From NCBI RefSeq assembly GCF_003970795.1, contig NZ_RWKW01000041.1:1-64000 (forward strand): a DNA stretch of 64,000 bases. The letters run 5' to 3'. Below are positions 46,883-55,604 of this stretch, in pieces (the first letter of the stretch is position 1; each line of letters begins with the position of its first letter). Below the pieces are notes generated by a model that was not told where the DNA came from, made no database searches, and saw only the letters and a program-made list of their open reading frames with translations. Made by a program: the position numbers and the translations under genes. This stretch comes from Aquibium carbonis (GTDB taxonomy: Bacteria; Pseudomonadota; Alphaproteobacteria; Rhizobiales; Rhizobiaceae).

Positions 46883-47846
46883 CCAGACGCCGGCAGTCCA
46901 GCGGACCGGGTCGGGCGCCAAGACCTGGCGACGGCCGGCTTCGATCGTCCCGCAACGGAGCGTGGCGGGACACGCGCTCGTCATTGTCATCGCCATCATG
47001 ACGTTCCTCTCCTGTCTCACCTTGGGCGCCGTAACGCTGGTCCGCGACACGGCTAGTGTCTGGCAGACCCAGATCGCGCGTGAGGCAACGATCCAGATCA
47101 AGCCGGGCGACGGTATCGACATGAATGCCGCGCTTGCGCAGGCGCAGGCGATCGCTGCCGGCTTCGGCGGGGTACGGTCGGCGACGATCATTGACAGCGC
47201 TGCGACAGCGCGACTTCTCGAGCCGTGGCTTGGCGCCGGACTGAACATCGAGGAACTCCCGGTTCCGCGCCTTGTCATCGTCACCATCGACGAACGCGCG
47301 CCGCCCGATTTCGCGGCCATGCGGCAAGCGCTGCAGGCGAGCGTGCCGAACGTTAGCCTGGACGACCACCGCAATTGGGTAGACCGACTGATTTCGATGG
47401 CACACACCACCGTCATGATCGGCATCGCCATCCTGATTCTGATGCTGGCGGCGACTGTCATGACCGTAGTGTTCGCCACGCGTGGGGCGATGGCAGGCAA
47501 CGGACCGGTCATAGAGGTGCTTCATTTCGTCGGTGCGGAGTCTCAGTTCATCGCGGCGGAATTCCGCCGGCATTTCCTTTGGATCGGCCTAAAAGGCGCT
47601 GCAGCGGGCAGTCTCGCCGCTATCATCGTCTTCGTCGTCTTCGCCTGGTGGTCATCCCGAAATCTCGCCACGCCGCAGGCCGATCAGGCGACGGCTCTAT
47701 TCGGGAACTTCGTGATCGGTACGACGGGCTACGTCGGCGTTCTCTTCATCATGGCGCTGGTCGCCGGATTGACGGCCGCGACAACCCATTTCACCGTGGT
47801 TTCGCGGCTGAATGGTATCGACATCGGACGGACGGACCATGATTGA
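46869..47846 (+). CDS. ftsX: Cell division permease-like protein FtsX
   Basis: A 325-residue FtsX with the expected topology: a cytoplasmic N-terminus, first helix (GHALVIVIAIMTFLSCLTLGAV, about 34-55), a periplasmic domain, then three C-terminal helices (VMIGIAILILMLAATVMTVVF, AAAGSLAAIIVFVVFAWW and GVLFIMALVAGLTAAT). EVLHFVGAESQFIAAEFRRHF is the family coupling motif. The start at 46869 overlaps ftsE by 14 bp. Confidence 0.92.
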   Translation: MSTTDQTPAVQRTGSGAKTWRRPASIVPQRSVAGHALVIVIAIMTFLSCLTLGAVTLVRDTASVWQTQIAREATIQIKPGDGIDMNAALAQAQAIAAGFGGVRSATIIDSAATARLLEPWLGAGLNIEELPVPRLVIVTIDERAPPDFAAMRQALQASVPNVSLDDHRNWVDRLISMAHTTVMIGIAILILMLAATVMTVVFATRGAMAGNGPVIEVLHFVGAESQFIAAEFRRHFLWIGLKGAAAGSLAAIIVFVVFAWWSSRNLATPQADQATALFGNFVIGTTGYVGVLFIMALVAGLTAATTHFTVVSRLNGIDIGRTDHD

Positions 47847-47982
47847 AAACGGCACCGGACACGCGACGATAGGGCCGGGATGCCACCATGTCCGCCAGCA
47901 GGGCTGCTCTCTATCGAATGCCGCAATTGCAAGCTATGACAGGTCTACAAGGGATGCACGAAAGGGTGGCGGCGCCGGCAAT

Positions 47983-48657
47983 ATGAATCTGGATCGCGCC
48001 GATGGGGAACGAACGGGGCGTAGCCGGCTCGGCTGGTTCGTGCGCGGTTTCCTGGCCGCGTCCGGGATCGTATTCCTAGCCTTTATTTCCGGTTTCGGCT
48101 GGTTCGCAAACCAGATCGGCCAGCTCGAAACTCCCGCCGATCCACCCGGCGCGGATGCCATCATCGTTTTGACCGGCGGCCAGTTCCGTCTCGACGCGGC
48201 CGTCGACCTGCTTCGTTCGGGAAAGGGCCGCCGCCTTCTGATCAGCGGCGTCAATCCGATGGCGCGAGATTCGGAGCTCAAGGCTGTGATGGGGACCGAC
48301 GATCACCTGTTCTCCTGTTGCATCGACATCGACCGGGCAGCCCTCGACACGATCGGCAATGCAGCGGAAAGCGCTAAGTGGGTGAACGAGCATGCCTATG
48401 ATTCTGTCATTCTCGTTACAAACAACTACCATATGCCGCGCAGTCTGCTAGAGATGCGGCGCTTGTTGAAGACAACCGACCTGCGCCCTTATCCTGTTGT
48501 CAACAGCCGGCTCGACGATGGTAGCTGGCTTGTAAAACCGGACGCCGTGCGCGTTCTCTTCACGGAGTACACGAAATACCTGACCGCATTCATCCGCAGC
48601 CCCTTCGTCAGCAGCGCCCGGTCGACGATGCAGACGCACAGCGCTAATGCCGACTGA
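47983..48657 (+). CDS. YdcF family (DUF218) membrane protein
   Basis: A 224-residue protein with an N-terminal membrane helix (GFLAASGIVFLAFISGFGWFA) and a DUF218 domain: ADAIIVLTGGQFRLDAAVDLLRSGKGRRLLISG, the acidic/Asn-rich middle and SVILVTNNYHMPRSLLEMRR. DUF218 proteins are linked to envelope polysaccharide or SAM-like binding, without a firm role. An earlier in-frame ATG at 47839 overlaps ftsX, but its 48 extra codons have non-coding-like composition, so 47983 is preferred. ftsEX-ydcF-plsC order is common in rhizobia. Confidence 0.85.
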   Translation: MNLDRADGERTGRSRLGWFVRGFLAASGIVFLAFISGFGWFANQIGQLETPADPPGADAIIVLTGGQFRLDAAVDLLRSGKGRRLLISGVNPMARDSELKAVMGTDDHLFSCCIDIDRAALDTIGNAAESAKWVNEHAYDSVILVTNNYHMPRSLLEMRRLLKTTDLRPYPVVNSRLDDGSWLVKPDAVRVLFTEYTKYLTAFIRSPFVSSARSTMQTHSANAD

Positions 48658-48734
48658 TCGTTCGCGGACAGCCGAGGTTTCCCTTTTCCAAGGCCGGTGC
48701 TAGGTACGGCGGCTCAACATGACGCGGCCCACCG

Positions 48735-49523
48735 ATGCTCGTTCTTCGATCGCTTGCCTACAACGTCGCCTTCTATCTCAACCTCATCTTGCAGATGTTG
48801 TTCTGGACGCCATTCTATTTCCTGGCGCCCCGGCATCTCGCCTGGTTCATCCCGAAATTCTGGTCGCGGTCGAGCCTCTGGCTGCAGACGGTCATTGTCG
48901 GAACCCGGTTCGAGATAACTGGAACCGAGAACTTGCCGGAAGGCTCATTCATCCTGGCACCCAAGCATCAGTCGTTCTGGGACGCCATCGCGTTCTTTCC
49001 CTATCTGCGCGATCCGCTTTACATCCTGAAGCGGGAACTGCTCTGGATCCCATTCTTCGGCTGGTATGTGGCCAAGATGCGTATGGTGCCGGTCAACCGC
49101 GGCAAGCGGTCGGCAGCGTTAAAGGCCGTAGTCGCGCGAACCCGCAAGGAAATGCAGCACAACCGCCAACTCATCATCTATCCCGAGGGAACCCGCAGGG
49201 CACCGGGTGCGGAGCCTGAATACAAGTGGGGCATCGTCGAACTTTACGCGCAACTCGACATGCCAGTGGTGCCCGTCGCCCACGTCGCGGGGCTCTACTG
49301 GCCGCGCCGGCAGTTCATGCGTTATCCTGGTACCATAAAGGCCCGCTTCCTGCCGCCGATCCCGCCGGGCCTCTCCAAGGAGGAGTTCATGCGGCGCCTG
49401 GTCGCCGAAACTGAAACAGTCGTCGACGAACTGCTGATCGACGCCGCGCATGGTCCAAACCCACCCGCCTTACCCCAAAGCGCCCGCAAGCGGCTCGCGG
49501 AGCTCGGCCGGCCGGTCCTCTGA
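48735..49523 (+). CDS. plsC: 1-acyl-sn-glycerol-3-phosphate acyltransferase
   Basis: A 262-residue lysophosphatidate acyltransferase, the second acylation step of phospholipid synthesis. The catalytic HxxxxD motif is KHQSFWDAIAF (about 77-87), motif III is IIYPEGTRR (about 147-155), and PVVPVAHVAGLYW (motif IV region) follows. One or two N-terminal hydrophobic segments anchor it to the inner membrane. It follows ydcF by 77 bp and is convergent with chaC. Confidence 0.92.
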   Translation: MLVLRSLAYNVAFYLNLILQMLFWTPFYFLAPRHLAWFIPKFWSRSSLWLQTVIVGTRFEITGTENLPEGSFILAPKHQSFWDAIAFFPYLRDPLYILKRELLWIPFFGWYVAKMRMVPVNRGKRSAALKAVVARTRKEMQHNRQLIIYPEGTRRAPGAEPEYKWGIVELYAQLDMPVVPVAHVAGLYWPRRQFMRYPGTIKARFLPPIPPGLSKEEFMRRLVAETETVVDELLIDAAHGPNPPALPQSARKRLAELGRPVL

Positions 49524-49590
49524 ACAGAAGACCAGGCAAGCAACCGTTCTCGATGGGCGCCTCGGCGATCCCGCGATCGCGGCGCGAATT

Positions 49591-50115
49591 TCAGGATCGC
49601 TCCGAAAGCCGCCGAGCCACGTCTTCCAGCCAGTGATCGCGGATGCCGAGCGCCTTTAGGTGGTCCACCGTGTTGAGGACATACTCCTCGTTGGGGCCGG
49701 ATCGTCCCACCGCGCCGCGCACATGGGCGGCAGCTTCCTCGGCGTGCAGGGCGCCCGCGTATTGCGCATGCCGGCGATCAACGACGTAGGAGATCGCCTC
49801 CGCCCGTTCGCCATCCGGCAGGCTGATCGGCAGGAGCTTCTCGCGGTAGACGTAGGTGACGAGTTCGCGCTCGCGCAGATAGGCCATGACCTCGTCGCGC
49901 AGCTCGCCCGGCACCTGGAAGGCGAGGCCGATGCAGGAGCCGCCGCGGTCCAGCCCGAGGACGAGGCCCGGACGCTCCGGTGTGCCGCGATGGACGAAGG
50001 ATCGGACGCAGAGCGCGCGGCGAAAGCCGTGAATACGAGCCCGAACCGTCCGCGTGTGGGCGAAACCGGGCCTCCAGATCAGCGACCCATAGCCGAACAC
50101 CCAAAAATCGCCCAT
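49591..50115 (-). CDS. ChaC-type gamma-glutamylcyclotransferase
   Basis: A 174-residue enzyme of the ChaC family, which cleaves the gamma-glutamyl bond of glutathione to 5-oxoproline and Cys-Gly. The substrate-binding loop is VFGYGSLIWRPGF (about 6-18), followed by RRALCVRSFVHRGTPERPGLVLGL and the C-terminal GPNEEYVLNTVDHLKALGI. The start at MGDFWVFG is chosen over the ATG two codons upstream. It is convergent with plsC and divergent from the DUF2125 gene. Confidence 0.92.
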   Translation of the reverse strand: MGDFWVFGYGSLIWRPGFAHTRTVRARIHGFRRALCVRSFVHRGTPERPGLVLGLDRGGSCIGLAFQVPGELRDEVMAYLRERELVTYVYREKLLPISLPDGERAEAISYVVDRRHAQYAGALHAEEAAAHVRGAVGRSGPNEEYVLNTVDHLKALGIRDHWLEDVARRLSERS

Positions 50116-50178
50116 ATGCAAAGCCTATTCGATGGACATGCCGGGATGCCGCCGGCGAGGGTTAGCGAGGTCGACCGC

Positions 50179-51174
50179 ATGACGTCAAGTGACACCGAAG
50201 CACCGCGCGGCAGCCGCAAGTTCATCTGGCTGGCGGCCGGCATTATTTTCGCGATCGCGGCCTATACCGGCGGCTGGTTCTACGTCGTGGGCATTCTCGA
50301 GCGGAATGTCGACCAGACGTTGCAACGCGCCAACGACGATGGCGGGCAGGCCGTCTGCTCCAATCGGGAAGCGCGGGGCTATCCTTTCCGTGTCGGGGTA
50401 TTCTGCGACAAGGTCAGCTTCACCGACGGCGAGGAGGACATTCTCATCGAAGGCAACGGCTTTCGTACCGCCGCCCAGATCTACGATCCGCTCAAGATCG
50501 TCGGAGAACTGGACGATCTCCGGCTGCGGCTCTCGGATAGCCGGGGCGGTTTCGGTGCCACCGGGCAGAACGTCCGCTTTTCCGCATCCCTCGACGATCC
50601 GCTGCCGCAACGTGCCTCGCTGACGCTGAAGGAGCTCAGCGTCGACTCCATGCCGCTAGGCCAGGGCCTCTCCACCATGTTGCGGGCACTCGCCGGCGAA
50701 GCGCACATGCGCCAGCGCGAAGGCAATCTCGACTTGTCCGTCCGCGGCCATTCGCTTCGCCTCGCTCCCCCGGAACTGCCGGGCGGGATCGATCTCGCGC
50801 GCGTCAAGTTAGACCTGACCGTCGAGGACGGCGTTCGCCTCGCCCTGACCCCGCCAGACAGCCTGCGCGGCCTCAGCTTCCTCGTGCGGTCGGCATCGGT
50901 GTTCGTTTCGGACGATGCGGGCGTCACCATTTCCGGACCGATCTCCATCGGGGCGGACGGGCTGATCGATGCGAGACTGGAAGTCGAGATGGATCGACCG
51001 GCCGAAGTGGCCGAGAAGCTTGCGGTGGCGTTGCCGGATCAGGCCAAAGAGATCCGCTCGGTCATGGGCGGCTTCGCCATGCTTGGCAACGCGGCCTCGC
51101 TGCCATTGAGGATCGAGAAGGGCCGCGCACGCATCGCCTTCGTCCAGCTCGGAAGGCTGCCGCCGCTGGACTGA
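50179..51174 (+). CDS. DUF2125 domain-containing protein
   Basis: A 331-residue exported or membrane-anchored protein. One N-terminal hydrophobic segment (FIWLAAGIIFAIAAYTGGWFYVVG) precedes a large beta-rich periplasmic domain with CSNREARGYPFRVGVFCDKVSF, the two-cysteine block typical of alphaproteobacterial DUF2125 proteins. Function unknown. The start MTSSDTEAPRG is chosen; a longer open frame upstream overlaps chaC and looks spurious. Convergent with tyrA, 25 bp apart. Confidence 0.85.
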   Translation: MTSSDTEAPRGSRKFIWLAAGIIFAIAAYTGGWFYVVGILERNVDQTLQRANDDGGQAVCSNREARGYPFRVGVFCDKVSFTDGEEDILIEGNGFRTAAQIYDPLKIVGELDDLRLRLSDSRGGFGATGQNVRFSASLDDPLPQRASLTLKELSVDSMPLGQGLSTMLRALAGEAHMRQREGNLDLSVRGHSLRLAPPELPGGIDLARVKLDLTVEDGVRLALTPPDSLRGLSFLVRSASVFVSDDAGVTISGPISIGADGLIDARLEVEMDRPAEVAEKLAVALPDQAKEIRSVMGGFAMLGNAASLPLRIEKGRARIAFVQLGRLPPLD

Positions 51175-51199
51175 AAAGCGTCCGCGCCTTGCGCTGGCC

Positions 51200-52135
51200 T
51201 CAGGCCTTCTCGGGATGCGCGACGACCTGGCGCCCGAAATCCGGTGCGTCGACTTCCTGGCCGGCCTCGATGATCGAACGACGGATAGCGCGGGTGCGCG
51301 TGAACAGGTCGAACAACTTGTCGCCGTCGCCCCAGCGGACCGCGCGCTGCAGCGAGGCAAGATCTTCGGAAAACCGCGCCAGCATTTCCAGGATAGCATC
51401 GCGATTATGAAGGCACACGTCACGCCACATCGTTGGGTCGGAGGCGGCCAGACGGGTGAAGTCGCGGAAGCCGGAAGCCGAGTACTTGATGACCTCGGAC
51501 TTCGTAACGGCTTCCAGGTCATCCGCCGTGCCGACGATGTTGTAGGCGATGATGTGTGGCAGGTGCGACACGATCGCCAGCACCATGTCGTGATGGTTCG
51601 GGTCCATCACGTCGATGTTGGAGCCGCAGCGGCGCCAGAACTCGGCAAGCCTCTCGACCGCGGCCTCGTCGGCGCCGGCCTGCGGCGTGAGGATGCACCA
51701 GCGATTCTCGAAGAGCGAGGCAAAGCCGGCGTCCGGACCGGAGCGTTCGGTGCCGGCGATCGGATGGCCGGGAATGAAGTGAACGCCGTCGGGAATTTCG
51801 GGCGCCATCTGGGCGATCACCGACGCCTTCGTGGAGCCGACGTCGGTCAGGATCGCGCCGGGCTTCAGCGCGGGACCGATGGCCTTCGCCACTTCGCCCG
51901 AAGAACCAACCGGCACGGACACGATGACGAGATCGGCATTCGCGACCGCATCCTTCGGGTCGAGGTGATACGTGTCGCCTAGGTCCAGTTCGCGCGCCTG
52001 GTCGAGGGTCGACGAGCTTCGTGTCGAGATGGCGATGGTGCCAGCAAGGCCGTCCCGGCGGATGACGCGGGCCAGTGACGAGCCGATCAGGCCGATGCCG
52101 ACCAGCGCTATGCGTTCGAACAGGGGATCGGCCAT
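51200..52135 (-). CDS. tyrA: Prephenate/arogenate dehydrogenase
   Basis: A 311-residue NAD(P)-dependent TyrA of tyrosine synthesis. The Rossmann loop is VGIGLIGSSLARVIRRDG (about 11-28), followed by VIVSVPVGSSGEVA, ILTDVGSTKASV, the substrate region HFIPGHPIAGTERSGPD and the C-terminal helical dimer domain with SEVIKYSASGFRDFTRLAASDP. No ACT or chorismate mutase domain is fused. It starts 2 bp after the hisC stop, the common rhizobial hisC-tyrA operon for aromatic amino acids. Confidence 0.94.
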   Translation of the reverse strand: MADPLFERIALVGIGLIGSSLARVIRRDGLAGTIAISTRSSSTLDQARELDLGDTYHLDPKDAVANADLVIVSVPVGSSGEVAKAIGPALKPGAILTDVGSTKASVIAQMAPEIPDGVHFIPGHPIAGTERSGPDAGFASLFENRWCILTPQAGADEAAVERLAEFWRRCGSNIDVMDPNHHDMVLAIVSHLPHIIAYNIVGTADDLEAVTKSEVIKYSASGFRDFTRLAASDPTMWRDVCLHNRDAILEMLARFSEDLASLQRAVRWGDGDKLFDLFTRTRAIRRSIIEAGQEVDAPDFGRQVVAHPEKA

Positions 52136-52137
52136 GG

Positions 52138-53241
52138 TCAGGTCTTCAGGAATTCGACAAGGGCGGCAACGACCCCGCGATTTGCCTCTTCCGTACCGAT
52201 GGTCATGCGCAGGGCATTGGGGAAGCCGTAGCCGGCGACGCGGCGCAGGATGTAGCCGCGCTGGGTCAGATACTCGTCCGCCGCCGCCGCCGAATGGCGT
52301 TCGCCGTCGGCGAAGTGGACGAGCACGAAATTGCCGACGCTCGGCGTCACGCGCAGGCCGAGCGCGGTCAGTTCCTGTGTCAGCCAGGCGAGCCACTTGT
52401 CGTTGTGCGCGAGGGCGGCCTCGACATGGGCGCGATCCTTCATCGCCGCGACGCCGGCCTCGATGGCGGCGGCGTTGACGTTGAAGGGGCCGCGCACGCG
52501 ATTCAGCGCGTCGATGATCTCGGCCGGCGCATAGATCCAGCCGATACGCGCGCCGCCGAGGCCGTGGATCTTCGAGAAGGTCCGCGTCATGACGACGTTG
52601 TGCGAGGACGACACCAGTTCCATCCCCGACTCGTAGTCGTTGCGCCGGACATACTCTGCATAGGCCGCGTCAAGCACTAGGATCACATGCTTCGGCAGTC
52701 CGGCATGCAGGCGCCGCACCTCGTCGAAGGGGATGTAGGTGCCGGTCGGATTGTTCGGATTGGCCAGGAAGACGATCCTGGTCTTCTCCGTCACGGCCGC
52801 CAGGATGGCGTCGACGTCGGCAGTCTCGTCCGTCTCCTTGACCGCGACAGGCACGGCGCTCGCGGCCTGCGTGTATATCCGGTAGACGAGGAACCCGTGC
52901 TCGGTGAAGATCGCCTCATCGCCCGGCTGCAGATAGGTGAGCGCGAGCAGGCCCAGCACCTCGTCGGAGCCGTTCGAGCACAGGATGTTCGCCGGGTTCA
53001 GTCCGTGCGCCTCGGCGATCGCCTCGCGAAGCCGTGTTGACGCGCCGTCGGGATAGAACTCCAGCTTCGCCGCCACGTCGCGAACCGCCTCGATCGCCTT
53101 GGGCGATGGGCCGAGCGGGCTCTCGTTGGAGGAGAGCTTGTGAACCTTGGCTACCCCCGCCGGCGCCGCGCTCTTGCCGGGCACATAGGCGGCGATGTCC
53201 ATCACGCCGGGTTTTGGTTGCGGGCGCTGAAGCTCGGTCAT
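52138..53241 (-). CDS. hisC: Histidinol-phosphate/aromatic aminotransferase
   Basis: A 367-residue fold-type I PLP aminotransferase. PLP contacts are in [25 protein letters not shown] (about 155-167), VLDAAYAEY and the Schiff-base lysine in [16 protein letters not shown] (about 221-236). HisC acts in histidine synthesis and, in this operon with tyrA, probably also transaminates prephenate or phenylpyruvate. The ATG with AGGACAG upstream is used; an in-frame extension of 19 residues is unlikely. Divergent from metX. Confidence 0.92.
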   Translation of the reverse strand: MTELQRPQPKPGVMDIAAYVPGKSAAPAGVAKVHKLSSNESPLGPSPKAIEAVRDVAAKLEFYPDGASTRLREAIAEAHGLNPANILCSNGSDEVLGLLALTYLQPGDEAIFTEHGFLVYRIYTQAASAVPVAVKETDETADVDAILAAVTEKTRIVFLANPNNPTGTYIPFDEVRRLHAGLPKHVILVLDAAYAEYVRRNDYESGMELVSSSHNVVMTRTFSKIHGLGGARIGWIYAPAEIIDALNRVRGPFNVNAAAIEAGVAAMKDRAHVEAALAHNDKWLAWLTQELTALGLRVTPSVGNFVLVHFADGERHSAAAADEYLTQRGYILRRVAGYGFPNALRMTIGTEEANRGVVAALVEFLKT

Positions 53242-53294
53242 GGTCGGCTGTCCTGTCGAAAGGGGCGGCGCCCCGGAATGCGCGGCCTGCTCTA

Positions 53295-53306
53295 GCAAAG
53301 CTTTGC
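53295..53306. repeat. Perfect 12-bp palindrome between hisC and metX
   Basis: GCAAAG-CTTTGC is a perfect 12-bp dyad in the divergent hisC-metX spacer, two bases before the -35-like TTGACG of metX. Its place suggests a repressor or activator site, but no regulator is identified and the motif could occur by chance. Confidence 0.4.
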
Positions 53307-53308
53307 CA

Positions 53309-53337
53309 TTGACGCAAAGGGCGGAGGGCGATAATGA
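53309..53337 (+). promoter_or_regulatory. Predicted metX promoter
   Basis: TTGACG (53309-53314), a 17-bp spacer and TAATGA (53332-53337; GATAAT is two bases earlier) precede the SAM-II aptamer by about 12 bp, so the transcript would begin right at the riboswitch. Confidence 0.6.
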
Positions 53338-53348
53338 GCAGCCGACTT

Positions 53349-53402
53349 CCGTGGTGATTTGGCCGGTCGGCTTGCAGCCACGTTAAACAACTCGCTAAAG
53401 GG
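53349..53402 (+). promoter_or_regulatory. SAM-II riboswitch upstream of metX
   Basis: A compact 54-nt element matching the SAM-II (metA) aptamer of alphaproteobacteria. Stem P1 is CGTGG (53350-53354) with CCACG (53378-53382). The conserved TGATTTG follows the left arm, CTTGCAG precedes the right arm, and after TTAAAC comes the 3' pseudoknot strand GCTAAAGGG (53394-53402). SAM-II binds S-adenosylmethionine to shut down methionine synthesis; its classic place is before metA/metX. A strong terminator follows 17 nt downstream. Confidence 0.92.
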
Positions 53403-53419
53403 CCGATTGCGTTTTTCGT

Positions 53420-53453
53420 AACCGGCCTTGCACCCGTGCAACGCCGGTTTTTT
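53420..53453 (+). terminator. Intrinsic terminator following the SAM-II aptamer
   Basis: AACCGGC (53420-53426) pairs with GCCGGTT (53443-53449), and after a C-C mismatch TTGCA pairs with TGCAA around CCCG, giving about 12 base pairs. TTTTTT follows. Placed between aptamer and metX start, it points to transcriptional control of metXW by SAM. Confidence 0.88.
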
Positions 53454-53487
53454 GTTGCGCGGGCCCGACCGGTGGAAAGAAGGGAAC

Positions 53488-54663
53488 ATGGCCGCCGAGC
53501 GCGCCCACATCGCGAACAACGAAGCCAACGAGCCGTCGAGCAAGATCGTCCGGTTCGGGACCGACATGCCGCTGAAGCTCGACTCCGGCAAGATCCTGAC
53601 TCCATTCCAGATCGCCTACCAGACCTATGGCGAACTCAACGCCGCGCGTTCGAACGCGGTCCTGATCTGCCATGCGCTGACCGGCGATCAGCACGTGGCC
53701 AGCGACAATCCCGTGACCGGAAAGCCTGGCTGGTGGGACGTGCTGATCGGCCCCGGAAAGGTGATCGACACGAACCGGTTCTTCGTCATTTGTTCCAACG
53801 TCCTCGGCGGTTGCCTCGGCTCCACGGGGCCTGCGACGATCAATCCGGAAACGGGCAAGCCCTGGGGCCTCGACATGCCCATCGTCACCATCGGCGACAT
53901 GGTGCGCGCGCAGGTGATGCTGGTCGACCACCTCGGCATAGATCGGCTGTTTTCGGTGATCGGTGGCTCCATGGGCGGCATGCAGGTACTGCAATGGGCA
54001 TCGAGCCATCCGGAGCGCGTCCACACCGCCCTGCCGATCGCCACCGGCGCGCGCCACTCCTCGCAAAACATCGCATTCCACGAGGTCGGACGCCAGGCGG
54101 TGATGGCCGATCCCGACTGGTGCGGCGGGCGCTACATCGAGGCCGGCAAACGGCCGGAAAAGGGGCTCGCGGTGGCGCGCATGGCCGCCCACATCACCTA
54201 TCTGTCCGAAGCCGCCCTCCACCGCAAGTTCGGCCGCAATCTTCAGGACCGAGACGCGCTGACCTTCGGTTTCGACGCCGATTTCCAGATCGAGAGCTAC
54301 CTTCGCCACCAGGGCATGAGCTTCGTCGACCGCTTCGATGCGAACTCCTATCTCTACATGACCCGCGCGATGGACTACTTCGATCTCGCCGCCGACCATG
54401 GCGGCCGTCTGGCCGATGCGTTCCGGAACACGAGCACGCGCTTCTGTCTCGTGTCCTTCACCAGCGACTGGCTGTTCCCGACCGAGGAAAGCCGCTCGAT
54501 CGTGCATGCGCTGAACGCGGCGGGCGCGTCCGTGTCTTTTGTCGAGATCGAGACTGATCGTGGTCACGACGCATTCCTGCTCGACGAGCCAGGTCTTTTC
54601 AGCGCCATCGACGGCTTTCTGCGGTCGGCCGCCCGTGCGCGTGGGCTGGAGGAACTGGCCTGA
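53488..54663 (+). CDS. metX: Homoserine O-acetyltransferase MetX
   Basis: A 391-residue alpha/beta-hydrolase-fold enzyme acylating homoserine in methionine synthesis. The nucleophile elbow is [14 protein letters not shown] with Ser near residue 159, the catalytic Asp lies in [11 protein letters not shown] and the His in [10 protein letters not shown]. The [11 protein letters not shown] and GGCLGSTGP blocks fit MetX. The start giving [16 protein letters not shown] has GAAGGGAAC upstream. Under a SAM-II riboswitch and terminator. Its stop shares a base with metW (TGATG). Confidence 0.96.
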   Translation: MAAERAHIANNEANEPSSKIVRFGTDMPLKLDSGKILTPFQIAYQTYGELNAARSNAVLICHALTGDQHVASDNPVTGKPGWWDVLIGPGKVIDTNRFFVICSNVLGGCLGSTGPATINPETGKPWGLDMPIVTIGDMVRAQVMLVDHLGIDRLFSVIGGSMGGMQVLQWASSHPERVHTALPIATGARHSSQNIAFHEVGRQAVMADPDWCGGRYIEAGKRPEKGLAVARMAAHITYLSEAALHRKFGRNLQDRDALTFGFDADFQIESYLRHQGMSFVDRFDANSYLYMTRAMDYFDLAADHGGRLADAFRNTSTRFCLVSFTSDWLFPTEESRSIVHALNAAGASVSFVEIETDRGHDAFLLDEPGLFSAIDGFLRSAARARGLEELA

Positions 54664-55280
54664 TGAGCATCAACAGCAATGGACCGCGCGTCGATCTGCA
54701 GCTGATAGCCGGCTTCATATCGCCGCGTGCGCGCGTGCTGGACGTTGGCTGCGGCGATGGCGATCTGCTCGCCTATCTGGAGCAGGACAAGCAGGTGGAC
54801 GGGCGCGGCGTGGAGATCTCGCAGCGCGGCGTCAACGAATGCGTGGCGCGCGGCCTGTCCGCGATCCAGGGCGACGCCGACAAGGATCTGGTCTTCTATC
54901 CCGACAAGGGGTTTGACTACGTGATCCTGTCGCAGACGCTTCAGGCGACCCGAAATCCGCGCGAGGTGCTGGAACAGCTCCTGCGGATCGGCGAGCGGGC
55001 GATCGTGTCCTTTCCGAACTTCGGCTACTGGCGGGTGCGGCTGTCGCTCCTGCTGCGCGGCCGCATGCCGGTAACCCGTGACCTGCCCTACAGCTGGTAC
55101 GACACGCCCAACATCCACTTCTGTACGATCCGCGACTTCGTGGCCCTGTGCGAGGAAGTCGGAGTGACCGTCGAGAGCGCCATGGCGCTCGACCGCGAAG
55201 GTCACTCGATTGGCGTATCTATGCCATGGTGGTTCTGGAATTTCTTCGGCCAGCAGGCTGTGTTCGTTCTGAAGCGCTAA
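54663..55280 (+). CDS. metW: Methionine biosynthesis protein MetW
   Basis: A 205-residue methyltransferase-like protein required with MetX for homoserine acylation in several proteobacteria. VDLQLIAGFISPRARVLDVGCGDGDLLAYLEQ (about 9-40) contains SAM-type motif I, and GFDYVILSQTLQATRNPREVLEQLLRIGERAIVSFPNFGYW is the MetW signature. It overlaps metX by one base, so stoichiometric co-synthesis is likely. Convergent with the small unknown gene at 55361. Confidence 0.95.
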   Translation: MSINSNGPRVDLQLIAGFISPRARVLDVGCGDGDLLAYLEQDKQVDGRGVEISQRGVNECVARGLSAIQGDADKDLVFYPDKGFDYVILSQTLQATRNPREVLEQLLRIGERAIVSFPNFGYWRVRLSLLLRGRMPVTRDLPYSWYDTPNIHFCTIRDFVALCEEVGVTVESAMALDREGHSIGVSMPWWFWNFFGQQAVFVLKR

Positions 55281-55360
55281 TTGTGGTCGCCCATGAGGGG
55301 CCGGGTTTCAAGGCGAAAGCATACGTTATCGTCACGGGAAGATTGCGAGACGGGTTGGCT

Positions 55361-55564
55361 TCACGCGGCTCGCATCGGTTGCGATTCGCCAACCGCGTCC
55401 AATTCCACGAAGCATTCGTGCAGCAGGTCGAGATCGACCGGTACGATTTGGCTTAGCTTGACGTCCAACTCGTCGAGACAATATCCGCCATCGACAAGCT
55501 CACGTACGAGCTGGCGGATTAAAGCCCTGTCGTCTAGGCGCGTGATTTCCGTACTCATGGACAT
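55361..55564 (-). CDS. Small acidic protein, unknown function
   Basis: A 67-residue acidic protein that I do not recognise. The sequence is helix-prone with leucine and aspartate (RALIRQLVRELVDGG, YCLDELDVKLSQIVPVDLDLLHECFVELD) and has no membrane segment. AAAGGGG lies about 10 bases before the ATG, supporting translation. It follows the methyltransferase gene by 40 bp on the same strand and is convergent with metW. It could be a small regulatory protein; a chance open frame cannot be ruled out. Confidence 0.5.
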   Translation of the reverse strand: MSMSTEITRLDDRALIRQLVRELVDGGYCLDELDVKLSQIVPVDLDLLHECFVELDAVGESQPMRAA

Positions 55565-55604
55565 ACCCGGACCCCTTTCGGATGATGCGGAAATGGTGCG
55601 CTCG

